Both the position numbers and the translations under genes were made by a program. 64,000 nucleotides of DNA from Flavobacteriaceae bacterium (GTDB lineage Bacteria > Bacteroidota > Bacteroidia > Flavobacteriales > Flavobacteriaceae). Position 1 is the first letter of the stretch; each line of letters opens with the position of its first letter. The stretch is taken from assembly GCA_018699935.1 (NCBI GenBank), contig JABISF010000015.1, positions 1 to 64,000 on the forward strand, in the 5' to 3' direction. The notes under the pieces were generated by a model. That model ran no database searches and had not been told where the DNA came from. It saw only the letters and a list, made by a program, of their open reading frames with translations. This document shows positions 7,688 through 16,638 of the stretch, piece after piece.

Positions 7688-8971
7688 ATGAGCAAAACTA
7701 CTCCCCCACAATCTGTAGTAATTATCGGAAATGGTATTTCCGGAATTACGCTTGCCCGTCATCTTCGTAAAAAATCAGCGATTCCCATTCGTATTATTTC
7801 AGAGGAAACGCCCTATTTTTTTTCTAGAACAGCACTCATGTATGTCTTCATGGGGCATATGCGTTTTGAAGACACACAACCGTATGAAAATGATTTTTGG
7901 AAAAAAAACAATATTCAGTTAATCCATAAAAGAATTACTCGCGTGGATACGCAAAAGAAGTTATTGTTGACCCAAGACGCTACTGAAATTTCCTATGACA
8001 CATTGGTCATCGCTTGTGGTTCCAAACCCAACCGTTTTGGATGGCCGGGTCAAGACTTAAAAGCAGTACAAGGCTTATACCACAAACAAGATCTCGAGCA
8101 ACTAGAAAAATGGAGTAGCAGCATTAAAGAAGCTACCATTGTTGGAGGAGGTTTGATTGGAGTGGAATTGGCTGAAATGCTGCATAGCAGAGGAAAAAAA
8201 GTGCATTTTCTTGTTCGCGAAAAGAGTTTTTGGGATCATATACTTCCCAAAGAAGAATCTGAAATGATCAATCAACATATTTTGGCACATGGGATTGATT
8301 TACAATTAAACACTGAATTACATTCCATAGAAGGGGATGAAAGGGATCGTGCCAAAACGATAGTAACCAAAAAAGGCGATCGCATTCCCTCTCAATGGGT
8401 GGGATTGACGGTGGGTGTTTCTCCCAATATAGATTTTATAAAAAACAGTGGCTTGGAACTGGGTCGCGGTGTAAAAGTAAATTGCTATTTGGAGACCAAT
8501 CTCAAAGATATTTACGCCATTGGTGACTGTGCTGAACAAACCCAACCGCTTCCTCAAAGAAGGTCCATTGAAGCCGTTTGGTACACCGGAAGAATGATGG
8601 GAGAAACGCTGGCGCAAACCCTTTTGGAGAATAAAACCCCCTACACGCCAGGGCACTGGTTTAACTCGGCCAAATTTTTTGATATTGAATACCAGACCTA
8701 TGGAATGGTTTCCGCACATCCTGATGCAGAGGAAGAAGCACAATTCTTTTGGAAACCCAAAAAAGCAAATGTTTCCCTCCGATTTAGCTACCATCCCGTC
8801 TCCGAAAAATTGCTGGGCGTTCTCGCCCTCGGCACCCGAATTAGACATCACGTTTTTGATCGTTGGTTGGAGGAGGAAAGAACCTTGAACTATGTACTTA
8901 CTCATTTCTCGGAGGCAGCTTTTGATCCTGAATTCTATCCCAATTTTAAACCTAAACGCAACGCAATATGA
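7688..8971 (+). CDS. NAD(P)/FAD-dependent oxidoreductase (rubredoxin/nitrite reductase-like)
   Basis: This 427-aa two-dinucleotide-fold flavoprotein passes electrons between NAD(P)H and an acceptor. It has FAD motif IIGNGISG (12-19), NAD motif IVGGGLIGVELAE (151-163) and the second FAD motif DIYAIGDCAEQ (274-284). No redox-active CxxC pair is visible, which argues against the disulfide-reductase or TrxR types. Its stop overlaps the start of the 4Fe-4S membrane protein gene by 4 nt, so the two products probably work together as an electron-transfer pair. The terminal acceptor is unknown. It may support a reduction in the neighbouring arsenosugar-type pathway, which is inference. Confidence 0.85.
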   Translation: MSKTTPPQSVVIIGNGISGITLARHLRKKSAIPIRIISEETPYFFSRTALMYVFMGHMRFEDTQPYENDFWKKNNIQLIHKRITRVDTQKKLLLTQDATEISYDTLVIACGSKPNRFGWPGQDLKAVQGLYHKQDLEQLEKWSSSIKEATIVGGGLIGVELAEMLHSRGKKVHFLVREKSFWDHILPKEESEMINQHILAHGIDLQLNTELHSIEGDERDRAKTIVTKKGDRIPSQWVGLTVGVSPNIDFIKNSGLELGRGVKVNCYLETNLKDIYAIGDCAEQTQPLPQRRSIEAVWYTGRMMGETLAQTLLENKTPYTPGHWFNSAKFFDIEYQTYGMVSAHPDAEEEAQFFWKPKKANVSLRFSYHPVSEKLLGVLALGTRIRHHVFDRWLEEERTLNYVLTHFSEAAFDPEFYPNFKPKRNAI

Positions 8972-10479
8972 CTTTTCTCTCCCTAAAAAAAACCAGCCTT
9001 ATTATTGGATTGACAGGATTGCTGCTACTGCTAAGTGCTTTGGGTTTTGAGTACAGTAATCCGGAATTGTTTCTCAGCAGTAGTCTGATCCTCATTGCTG
9101 CCGGCAGCTTATTTTATTTCGCCTCCCTCTATGGCAACCAACTTTCAGGAATTAAAAATAATCAAGTATGGTTTCATGCACTCAGTTCGAGAGGTGATTG
9201 GGGATGGCTGTTAGGCCTGGTGCTCACCGGTTTTTATGTTGCTATTTATTGGTTCCCGGAGGTGTTGGGATATTCGCAGGAAGGAAGCAGTGGTTTGGTT
9301 CAACTTTTTGATCCTTTGAGTTATTTGTTAAACGGAAAACCTGCCACTCAATGGTTTCTTTATGGCAGTTTGTACACTTTTGCTATTTTACTTTTTGGTG
9401 TAAAATTTATATGGAAATACCGACACAATCGTTATCAAATCATACGCACACTATCGGTTATGTTTTTCCAATTTGGATTTGCATTTATGATTCCTGAGCT
9501 CCTAAGCAAGCTAAATCCCGAGCTCGATTATTTTGCTAAAGACCTCAAAAACATGTGGCCATTAAATTATTATTTTTTAGATGAGTGGCACCTTACCAAT
9601 CTTTTGAATGGAGGAAATTTGGGAATGTTTTTTCTGATTTTCGGTTTGGCACTTATTTTTGTGATCTCGCCAATATTGACCTATTTCTACGGCAAGCGTT
9701 GGTACTGCTCGTGGGTCTGTGGCTGTGGCGCTTTGGCAGAAACTGCAGGGGATCCATTTCGTCAATTGTCCAGTAAAAAAATAAGCGTTTGGAAGTTTGA
9801 ACGTTGGATGATCCATGCCGTTTTAGTGTTTGTTTTTATCACCACCATTGCCACCGTTTGGTCTTTTCTATCGGCGCATCCGAATCAAAGTTTCATGACT
9901 AAAGAACAATTTATTATTGGTGTAGTTGTGTTTTTAATCCTCATCATGGCTACGCTCTTTTATTGGAAACGCAATGGCTTTGATAAAGATGCTCGCTATG
10001 GTTTGTTGAGTATCGGAATCATCATCATTGCAATTCTCAGTGTTCACCTTTTCTCTGGCAAGGATCACATCTTATTTTTTCCGAGTTATAAATTTCAACA
10101 ATGGTATGGCTTTGGTATTGGAGCCGCCTTTTCGGGCGTATTGGGCGTTGGGTTTTATCCTATTTTAGGGAGCCGTGTTTGGTGTCGTTTTGGCTGCCCA
10201 ATGGCAGCTTTGTTAGGAATGCAACAACGTTTATTGTCTCGGTTTAGAATCACCACCAATGGAGGACAATGTATTTCCTGCGGCAATTGTTCTACGTATT
10301 GTGAAATGGGAATCGACGTTCGTGCCTATGCCCAACGTGGTGAAAACATTGTTCGTTCTTCCTGTGTGGGTTGTGGTGTTTGTTCGGCAGTATGTCCAAG
10401 AGGGGTTTTAAAACTTGAAAACGATACTATGGAAAATCGAATCACCGATGTCCCCTACCCTCTGGGAAATAAACTTTAA
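8968..10479 (+). CDS. Polytopic membrane 4Fe-4S protein (NapH/CcoG-like)
   Basis: This 503-aa protein has about nine hydrophobic segments, two membrane-edge Cys motifs (CSWVCGCG at 247-254 and a WCRFGCP near 405-411) and a C-terminal double 4Fe-4S ferredoxin domain (CISCGNCSTYC near 434 and CVGCGVCSAVCPRG near 466). That architecture matches NapH/CcoG-type membrane electron carriers. It is translated in overlap with the FAD oxidoreductase and likely carries its electrons across or along the membrane. It is too long and too membrane-rich for a simple ferredoxin. The redox partner downstream is not identified. Confidence 0.85.
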   Translation: MTFLSLKKTSLIIGLTGLLLLLSALGFEYSNPELFLSSSLILIAAGSLFYFASLYGNQLSGIKNNQVWFHALSSRGDWGWLLGLVLTGFYVAIYWFPEVLGYSQEGSSGLVQLFDPLSYLLNGKPATQWFLYGSLYTFAILLFGVKFIWKYRHNRYQIIRTLSVMFFQFGFAFMIPELLSKLNPELDYFAKDLKNMWPLNYYFLDEWHLTNLLNGGNLGMFFLIFGLALIFVISPILTYFYGKRWYCSWVCGCGALAETAGDPFRQLSSKKISVWKFERWMIHAVLVFVFITTIATVWSFLSAHPNQSFMTKEQFIIGVVVFLILIMATLFYWKRNGFDKDARYGLLSIGIIIIAILSVHLFSGKDHILFFPSYKFQQWYGFGIGAAFSGVLGVGFYPILGSRVWCRFGCPMAALLGMQQRLLSRFRITTNGGQCISCGNCSTYCEMGIDVRAYAQRGENIVRSSCVGCGVCSAVCPRGVLKLENDTMENRITDVPYPLGNKL

Positions 10480-10520
10480 AATTTCTAATCCACCCATTAA
10501 TTCCTTCGTATCTTTCATCG

Positions 10521-11225
10521 ATGCAATTAAAAAATGCTCCGAAAATCGCCGTTATTATTCCCGTTTTTAACGAGGCGCAATCCATTGAAAAGGTCATTCG
10601 TGCGCTTCCCTCGGAAGCCCAGGTTATTGTGGTAGACAATGGCTCCACCGACAAGACTTTTCAAAAAGCAACCGCTGCAGGAGCTACCGTTTTGAAAGAG
10701 GCGAAGAAAGGCTATGGTCACGCTTGTTTGAAAGGAATCGCTTCACTTCAAAAAAACCCTCCCGAAATCCTCGTTTTTCTCGATGGAGATTTTTCGGATT
10801 ATCCCGAAGATTTACCAACTATCATTGCCCCCATTTTGAATCAACAAGCAGATTTTGTTGTGGGTGCCCGCACGGCAGTACTGCGGGAAAAAGGCGCCCT
10901 AACTCCCCAACAGATTTTTGGCAATGGTTTGGCTTGTTGGTTGATGCGTTTGCTTTACAAAAGCAGATTTACCGATTTAGGTCCGTTCCGAGCCATACGC
11001 TGGGAAGTACTGGATTCGTTAGAGATGAAAGACAAAACCTATGGATGGACCATAGAAATGCAACTTAAAGTATTGCGAAGAAAAATCCCTTATCTTGAAG
11101 TCCCTGTTCGCTACCGAAAACGCATTGGTGTTTCTAAAGTTTCGGGAACATTAATAGGTACTTTGATGGCGGGTTATAAAATTTTAGGATGGATTGGAAC
11201 TTTTTATTTTTCAAAATGGAAATGA
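10521..11225 (+). CDS. Family 2 glycosyltransferase (DPM1/UgpA-like)
   Basis: This 234-aa GT-A enzyme is typical of dolichyl/polyprenyl-phosphate glycosyltransferases. It has IAVIIPVFNE at the start, VVDNGSTD, a Gly-Tyr-Gly-His-Ala segment, the metal motif FLDGDFSDYPED, a GPFRAIRW acceptor segment and YGWTIEMQLK. It has only a weakly hydrophobic C-terminal end. The DNGSTD/GDFSDYP pattern suits transfer of a sugar from a nucleotide sugar to a lipid phosphate. It overlaps the next glycosyltransferase gene, implying a common pathway. Near match TATCTTTC lies 5 nt upstream of its ATG. Confidence 0.83.
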   Translation: MQLKNAPKIAVIIPVFNEAQSIEKVIRALPSEAQVIVVDNGSTDKTFQKATAAGATVLKEAKKGYGHACLKGIASLQKNPPEILVFLDGDFSDYPEDLPTIIAPILNQQADFVVGARTAVLREKGALTPQQIFGNGLACWLMRLLYKSRFTDLGPFRAIRWEVLDSLEMKDKTYGWTIEMQLKVLRRKIPYLEVPVRYRKRIGVSKVSGTLIGTLMAGYKILGWIGTFYFSKWK

Positions 11226-12712
11226 CAACGGACCGTTTTATCGATTTTTTTGCAATCCTTATCATCGGGGTGTACACCTTTTGTTTGTTGGCCATTTTTC
11301 TTTTTAGCCTGACCTATCTTAATATGTTGCGGCATTATATACGCTATCAAAAAAACCAGAAAAAACCACTACCCAAGCTTGACAAAGAGCAACTTCCTGC
11401 GGTCACTGTTCAACTGCCCTTATACAATGAACTGTATGTGGTTGAAAGGCTGTTGCACTGTATTGCTCAACTGGATTATCCTCCAGAAAAGCTTCAAATT
11501 CAAGTCTTGGATGATTCCACCGATGAGTCCTTGATCGTTACCCAAAAACTCGTGGCTGACCTAAAAAAAAGCGGGATTCTTATCGATCATATCGTACGAA
11601 AGGATCGGGTGGGATTTAAAGCAGGAGCCCTCAAAGAGGGACTAAAAACAGCCACCGGTACATACATCGCTATCTTCGATGCCGATTTTCTTCCGGACCC
11701 TTCTTGGCTGCTGAAAACCATTCCCCATTTTAACGATCCCAAGGTGGGGCTTATCCAAACCCGCTGGGGACATCTCAACCGCTCTGACAGCATCCTTACC
11801 CAAGCACAAGCTTTTGCGCTGGATACACATTTCACCCTGGAACAAGTGGGAAGGAATTTGCAAAATCACTTTATCAACTTCAACGGTACTACTGGAGTTT
11901 GGAGAAAAAGCTGCATCATTGATGCCGGCAATTGGAATGGTGACACCCTAACCGAAGACTTAGATTTAAGCTATCGGGCACAACTAAAAAAGTGGAAATT
12001 TGTGTATTTGGAAGATGTGGTTACTCCTGCGGAACTTCCCGTGGTGATCAGCGCCGTGCGTTCACAACAATTCCGATGGAATAAGGGCGGTGCTGAAAAT
12101 TTCCAAAAATCCATTCGAAACGTTTTAAAATCTAAAAATATCTCCCTCAGCACCAAATGGAATGCCACCATGCACCTGCTCAACAGTTCCATGTTTTTGG
12201 CTGTTTTTTTAGTGGCGCTGCTCAGTGTCCCGCTGCTTTTCATTAAAGTGCAATGGCCTATCTTTTCGATTTATCTGAACTTGTTGGGTTTATTCATCAT
12301 CAGCACACTAATCTTTTTTAGCTGTTATTGGGTGGTGCACAAAAAATTTTATGGGGGTGGGATGGGTTCTTTTTTCCGATATATACCACGCTTTTTGTTT
12401 TTTTACAGCATTGCCATTGGACTGTCTTTCCACAATACGATAGCTATTTTGGAGGGGCATTGGGGCAAGAAAACTCCTTTTATTCGCACCCCAAAATTCA
12501 GTGAACAAACGCTCAAAAATTGGAAGAAGAATAAATACCTCCTCAAAAATTTTTCAGCGTTCACCATCGCCGAACTGCTATTGACGGGCTATTTCCTGTT
12601 TGGACTTATCGCCTCTGTGTTCTTGGGAGAGATCAATCTGTTTGGGCTTTTCCCATTTTACCTTATGCTCACTTTTGGTTTTGGCTACGTCAGCTATCAA
12701 GGGCTTAAATGA
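11216..12712 (+). CDS. Membrane family 2 glycosyltransferase (glucomannan/cellulose-synthase-like)
   Basis: This 498-aa processive-type glycosyltransferase has one N-terminal span, a cytoplasmic GT-A domain and about four C-terminal spans. Motifs are PLYNE, LDDSTDES, FDADFLPD (metal), TLTEDLDLS (catalytic Asp region) and QQFRW (QxxRW). That set matches CslA/glucomannan-synthase-like bacterial enzymes. I chose ATG 11216, inside the previous gene's end; an upstream codon at 11189 would make a long overlap and ATG 11222 is also possible. The polymer or glycolipid product is unknown. It sits between two other sugar-transfer genes. Confidence 0.84.
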   Translation: MEMTTDRFIDFFAILIIGVYTFCLLAIFLFSLTYLNMLRHYIRYQKNQKKPLPKLDKEQLPAVTVQLPLYNELYVVERLLHCIAQLDYPPEKLQIQVLDDSTDESLIVTQKLVADLKKSGILIDHIVRKDRVGFKAGALKEGLKTATGTYIAIFDADFLPDPSWLLKTIPHFNDPKVGLIQTRWGHLNRSDSILTQAQAFALDTHFTLEQVGRNLQNHFINFNGTTGVWRKSCIIDAGNWNGDTLTEDLDLSYRAQLKKWKFVYLEDVVTPAELPVVISAVRSQQFRWNKGGAENFQKSIRNVLKSKNISLSTKWNATMHLLNSSMFLAVFLVALLSVPLLFIKVQWPIFSIYLNLLGLFIISTLIFFSCYWVVHKKFYGGGMGSFFRYIPRFLFFYSIAIGLSFHNTIAILEGHWGKKTPFIRTPKFSEQTLKNWKKNKYLLKNFSAFTIAELLLTGYFLFGLIASVFLGEINLFGLFPFYLMLTFGFGYVSYQGLK

Positions 12713-12718
12713 TTGCAT

Positions 12719-14080
12719 ATGGGAACCCAAAAATTACTTGTCGGTTTTGGACTTTTCTTATCCGTATTCGCCTATTCAATTTTGAGCTACACCTTGGTTC
12801 GGAGTCAAACGCTGGAGCTATTTAGTGTTTATTCCGGACTTTTTTTGCTTTGCTATTTCCTTCTTCGAAATCTCAGCGGATTACGTATGCTACTCCTTTT
12901 TGGTCTGTTATTACGGCTGGTTTTTTTGTGGAGTCTTCCGCATTTATCCCAAGATTTCTATCGTTTTCTGTGGGATGGAAATATACAGTGGATGGGCATC
13001 AATCCCTACATCCACACCCCCAATCGCTTGATCGAATTGATCCAATTTCCACAATCTCAAGTCCTTTTTGAAGGTATGGGAAGTTTAAGCCAAGGACATT
13101 TTTCCAACTATCCTCCACTCAGTCAGTGGATTTATAAAGCAGCAACCTTAGTGCATTTTGACAATCTCCTTAGCTCGGTAAATGTGTTGCGTGTTTTTAT
13201 TTTATTAGGAGATTTAATGGTGTTTATTTTTGGTAGTCGTTTGCTGAAAATATTGGGAAAAAGTCCCCAATATATAGGTTGGTATTTCTTAAATCCTATA
13301 GTAATCATTGAGCTTTTTGGCAACCTACATGCAGAAGGCATCATGTTGGGACTCACTTTGATGGGGGCATATTTTATTTTTAAAAACAAACTTGTTTGGG
13401 GAAGTGCTATGCTGAGTCTTGCCATTGCTGCCAAACTCCTTCCGCTGCTGATACTACCTGTTTTTTTTAAGTTTCTTGGCTGGAAAAAAGGCTTACAAAT
13501 GTCTGCTTGGATACTGCTTTTTAGCGGCCTTCTTTGGTTTCCTTTTTGGGAAAAACAAATGCTTGAGAATTATATGGTCACCCTACGATTGTGGTTCAAT
13601 CGCTTTGAGTTTAATGGAAGTCTCTATTATATGGTCCGTGCTTTGGGCTATGAAATCAAAGGCTATAACATCATCCGCACCCTTGGAAAATTCACGCCAT
13701 TCCTCACCCTAGGTTGGGTGTTTGTTTTTAGCTTTTTAAGAAAAAATAGGACCGCAAATGAAGTATTAAAAAGCAGCTTATGGCTGTTGAGCATTTATTT
13801 TTTTAGTGCCACCACAGTGCATCCCTGGTATGTAATCACACTTGTCGGACTGGGAATCATGACCGGATATCTTTATCCCATATTGTGGAGTTTTACCGTT
13901 TTTTGGAGCTATTCTGCTTATGGAGCACAAGCCTTTGAAGAACAAACGCTATGGCTGTTTCTAGAATATCTTCCAGTATACGCTTGCTTTGGATATGAGG
14001 TGTTTAAAAAACCGCTATTGCAGCATTTTCAAGAAGCTCACTTCTTTTACCGTCAGTCTGCGCCACGTTCCTCTGGGTAG
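12719..14080 (+). CDS. Polytopic glycosyltransferase (mannosyltransferase-like, GT-C type)
   Basis: This 453-aa protein has roughly ten hydrophobic segments and an early periplasmic loop with Asp-Phe-Tyr-Arg-Phe-Leu-Trp-Asp-Gly, the acidic motif placement seen in GT-C/GT87 lipid-linked sugar transferases. It would transfer a sugar from polyprenyl phosphate on the outer face of the inner membrane, fitting the DPM1-like enzyme two genes upstream that could make the donor. That link is inference. ATG 12719 is the first ATG; TTG 12713 is six bases earlier. Its last 66 nt overlap the convergent pseudouridine synthase gene. Confidence 0.75.
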   Translation: MGTQKLLVGFGLFLSVFAYSILSYTLVRSQTLELFSVYSGLFLLCYFLLRNLSGLRMLLLFGLLLRLVFLWSLPHLSQDFYRFLWDGNIQWMGINPYIHTPNRLIELIQFPQSQVLFEGMGSLSQGHFSNYPPLSQWIYKAATLVHFDNLLSSVNVLRVFILLGDLMVFIFGSRLLKILGKSPQYIGWYFLNPIVIIELFGNLHAEGIMLGLTLMGAYFIFKNKLVWGSAMLSLAIAAKLLPLLILPVFFKFLGWKKGLQMSAWILLFSGLLWFPFWEKQMLENYMVTLRLWFNRFEFNGSLYYMVRALGYEIKGYNIIRTLGKFTPFLTLGWVFVFSFLRKNRTANEVLKSSLWLLSIYFFSATTVHPWYVITLVGLGIMTGYLYPILWSFTVFWSYSAYGAQAFEEQTLWLFLEYLPVYACFGYEVFKKPLLQHFQEAHFFYRQSAPRSSG

Positions 14081-14779
14081 TTCTTTTTTGGTCAATCCGC
14101 CAATCACCACTCGATCTACTTGGAGTACTTTTCGGTCTACAGACGCAAAAAGCTTTACCAAAATCGCTGGGTTCAAACCGTCCACTTCTACACCAATTTC
14201 GTTTTTCGATTTACCTTCGATGTGGCTGATTCCCGCAATTTTGTATTCCTTATCAAAAACACGAACACCTTCTTTGAGCTTTTTCAATGAATCCGTGTCA
14301 ATGTTTTTATCCAAGATGACCTTATAAATCATTCGCAATGCTTTGGCTTGACTGATTTTTTTTCGCAATTCCGCATCGTTGGTCAACAGCAGCAAACCAG
14401 TCATGGGTCGACCCATGTCACCCACTGGGGGAACTTTTTGGCGGAACGTTCCGCGAATTAATTCTTGAACTGATTTTTTGATGACCCCCCCTTGGGCTGT
14501 GGCAACAAATCCTTTTGGCTTGTTGAGTAACAAATAAATGGGTGGATTTTGTTCAATTTTCTGTCCGTCAAATTTCACCAAATCGGTGGGCTTGACTTGA
14601 AATCCCATTTCGGTAATGATCTTTCCATTGACTTGAACCAATCCCATTTCAATATGACTATCGGCTTCCCGACGGGAACACAAGCCCGAATTGGATAAAA
14701 ATTTATTCAGTCGTATGGTTTCGGATTCCTTTATATAGGGGACTTTTTTATTATAAGAAGTGCTGTACTTTTTTTCCAT
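14015..14779 (-). CDS. RsuA-family rRNA pseudouridine synthase with non-canonical active site
   Basis: This 254-aa protein has an S4 RNA-binding domain (IRLNKFLSNSGLCSRREAD, 22-40) and the RsuA/RluB-like catalytic fold (LLLNKPKGF at 84-92; MTGLLLLTND at 126-135). In relatives the catalytic Asp lies in a GRLDR-type motif. Here the same place reads GDMGRPMTG (120-128), so Gly123 occupies the Asp position and Asp121 is two residues earlier. The reading is clear on the DNA. It may be inactive as a pseudouridine synthase, use Asp121, or have become an RNA-binding protein. The substrate is probably 23S or 16S rRNA. Confidence 0.83.
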   Translation of the reverse strand: MEKKYSTSYNKKVPYIKESETIRLNKFLSNSGLCSRREADSHIEMGLVQVNGKIITEMGFQVKPTDLVKFDGQKIEQNPPIYLLLNKPKGFVATAQGGVIKKSVQELIRGTFRQKVPPVGDMGRPMTGLLLLTNDAELRKKISQAKALRMIYKVILDKNIDTDSLKKLKEGVRVFDKEYKIAGISHIEGKSKNEIGVEVDGLNPAILVKLFASVDRKVLQVDRVVIGGLTKKELPRGTWRRLTVKEVSFLKMLQ

Positions 14780-14797
14780 TTAAATGATTGTTTGCTC

Positions 14798-15688
14798 TTA
14801 AAAACCGTGCTTGTACATAAAGGCGATACACAACACCCCTACCAAAATCCAAAATTTTAAAAGATTGTGGAGCCAAAGGTACATCTTTTGTCCATTTGCA
14901 CGCCATAATAGCACTAAAAGCAATGCCAAGAAAGGAAGACTTAAATCGAAGTACAATTGCATTCCTCCCGCAGAAGAATGATGGAGTAAATAGATGGGAA
15001 TCAAACAACTGGCAATGATGGTTGTAATGATCCATTTGGTAAGCTTGGCACTGAAGACCGAAGGAAGGGTTTGGTATTGCTGAATCATGTCCCCTTTTAA
15101 ATTTTCTAAATCCTTTACAATGTCGCGAATAAGCAACAATAAAAACAAATACAACGCATGGTAAAAAATATCTACTTCAAAGTTTTTAAAATAAAAAGTG
15201 ATGATCCAAAAGGGCAAAATGGTCAGTAACACAGAAAAAAGATTACTCAGCCAAAACCACCTTTTGATATAACTACTATAGAGCCAAATGGAAAAAATAT
15301 ACAGGGAAAAAAGCAGTACGGCTTTGAAAGAAATTACACTGGCAAAAAAAAGGACTGCGATGTTGAGCAAAAGATATAAGACCAATTGGGACTGCTGAGA
15401 AACCAAATGTTCTAATAAAAATTTTCTAGGTCGATTGATTTGATCTTTGGCAGCATCAAAAAAATTGTTGATGATATAGCCGGAAGCAGAAGTCAACGCA
15501 CTGGCCAACACCAAACAAAAAAAAGAGCCATCCAACAACAAGTCCATCCAACGAAGGTCGGGTGCCAAGATATAGCGTGCCGTGAGATATAATGCGGCAA
15601 CAAGGACAATGATATTATATCCTCTTATGACACTAAAAAGACTTACTAAACGAAGGAGATTTTTTTGATGTTTTTTGTTGAAAAGCAT
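14798..15688 (-). CDS. UbiA-family prenyltransferase (geranylgeranylglycerol-phosphate type)
   Basis: UbiA enzymes join an isoprenoid diphosphate to an acceptor in the membrane. This 296-aa protein has about eight hydrophobic segments and both Asp-rich motifs: NNFFDAAKDQINRPRK near residues 73-88 and IRDIVKDLENLKGD near 188-201. Bacteroidota homologues at this locus are usually named geranylgeranylglycerol-phosphate geranylgeranyltransferase, but the substrate cannot be read from the sequence, and quinone or other acceptors remain possible. It lies 9 nt from the GHMP kinase gene, so isoprenoid supply and use are co-transcribed. Confidence 0.82.
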   Translation of the reverse strand: MLFNKKHQKNLLRLVSLFSVIRGYNIIVLVAALYLTARYILAPDLRWMDLLLDGSFFCLVLASALTSASGYIINNFFDAAKDQINRPRKFLLEHLVSQQSQLVLYLLLNIAVLFFASVISFKAVLLFSLYIFSIWLYSSYIKRWFWLSNLFSVLLTILPFWIITFYFKNFEVDIFYHALYLFLLLLIRDIVKDLENLKGDMIQQYQTLPSVFSAKLTKWIITTIIASCLIPIYLLHHSSAGGMQLYFDLSLPFLALLLVLLWRANGQKMYLWLHNLLKFWILVGVLCIAFMYKHGF

Positions 15689-15697
15689 GTCGCTCTT

Positions 15698-16627
15698 CTA
15701 AAAATGATAGACCACTTCCAAAGGATATTCCTTTAGCGAAGCTTTGGCTTTTTCAAAGTCTTTGGCAAAACCTAAAATAAAACCTCCACCGCCGGATCCA
15801 CAGAGTTTGAGATAATAATCGTTGGTTTCAATTCCTTTTTTCCACAATTCATGGAAATTTTTTGGAATCATCGGATGAAAGTTTTTGAGCACCAAAGTGG
15901 AGAGTTTTTTCATATTCCCAAAAAGGGATTTGATATTTCCTTTTAAGAAATCATCTACACAGAGGTCGGTATATTTGATAAAATCTTCCCGCATCATTGT
16001 ACTGAAAGCTTCTTGTTTCATATTCTCTAAAAAAATAGAAACCATGGGAGCCGTTTCGCCCACAATACCACTGTCCAAAAGAAACACGGCTCCTTTCCCC
16101 TCGGGATTTTGAGAAGGAATACCCGTGGTTTGAATGTCTTCTTGGGACTGAATTAATATGGGTAAACTCAAATAACTGTTCAAGGGGTCAAGCCCTGATG
16201 ATTTTCCATGGAAAAAAGATTCCATTTGAGAAAAAATGGTTTTGAGTTGTTGAAGCTTTTCTTTGGTAAGGTTTTCAAGCACCGTAATCTTTTGGGTAGC
16301 ATACTGATCGTATATGGATGCCACCAAAGCCCCGCTACTCCCCACTCCATAGCCTTGGGGAATACTGCTGTCAAAATACATTTGCTGGTCGAGGTCGGCT
16401 TGTAATTGCACCCAATCAAATTGGACCACCGTGGAGTCTAGCGTTTTGAGATAGGTGACAAAAGCTTGGAGTTGATTGTGTGATTTTTCGTACTCTTTTG
16501 ACTTTTCTTGCGGAATTTTGAGTGCTCCGCGATAGAAATTGTAGGGGATCGAGAGACCTTTGGAATCCTTTATAATTCCATATTCACCAAACAACAGGAT
16601 TTTCGCAAAAAACAATGCCCCTTTCAT
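15698..16627 (-). CDS. GHMP kinase, probable mevalonate kinase
   Basis: This 309-aa GHMP-superfamily kinase would phosphorylate mevalonate in the cytoplasmic isoprenoid pathway. It opens with AKILLFGEYGIIKDSKGL, carries the ATP-binding loop GYGVGSSGALVA near 102-113, HGKSSGLDPLNSYL, and the C-terminal LCGSGGGGFILGF. ATG 16627 begins the domain; an upstream in-frame start at 16696 would run back into the decarboxylase gene. It follows diphosphomevalonate decarboxylase by 11 nt. No phosphomevalonate kinase is visible here, so that step must be encoded elsewhere. Confidence 0.83.
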   Translation of the reverse strand: MKGALFFAKILLFGEYGIIKDSKGLSIPYNFYRGALKIPQEKSKEYEKSHNQLQAFVTYLKTLDSTVVQFDWVQLQADLDQQMYFDSSIPQGYGVGSSGALVASIYDQYATQKITVLENLTKEKLQQLKTIFSQMESFFHGKSSGLDPLNSYLSLPILIQSQEDIQTTGIPSQNPEGKGAVFLLDSGIVGETAPMVSIFLENMKQEAFSTMMREDFIKYTDLCVDDFLKGNIKSLFGNMKKLSTLVLKNFHPMIPKNFHELWKKGIETNDYYLKLCGSGGGGFILGFAKDFEKAKASLKEYPLEVVYHF

Positions 16628-16638
16628 AGTTTTCAAAT

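Noticed and set aside
8318-8905. 195-codon minus-strand open frame inside the FAD oxidoreductase gene
   Set aside because: It is antisense to a gene with clear FAD and NAD motifs and has no family resemblance.
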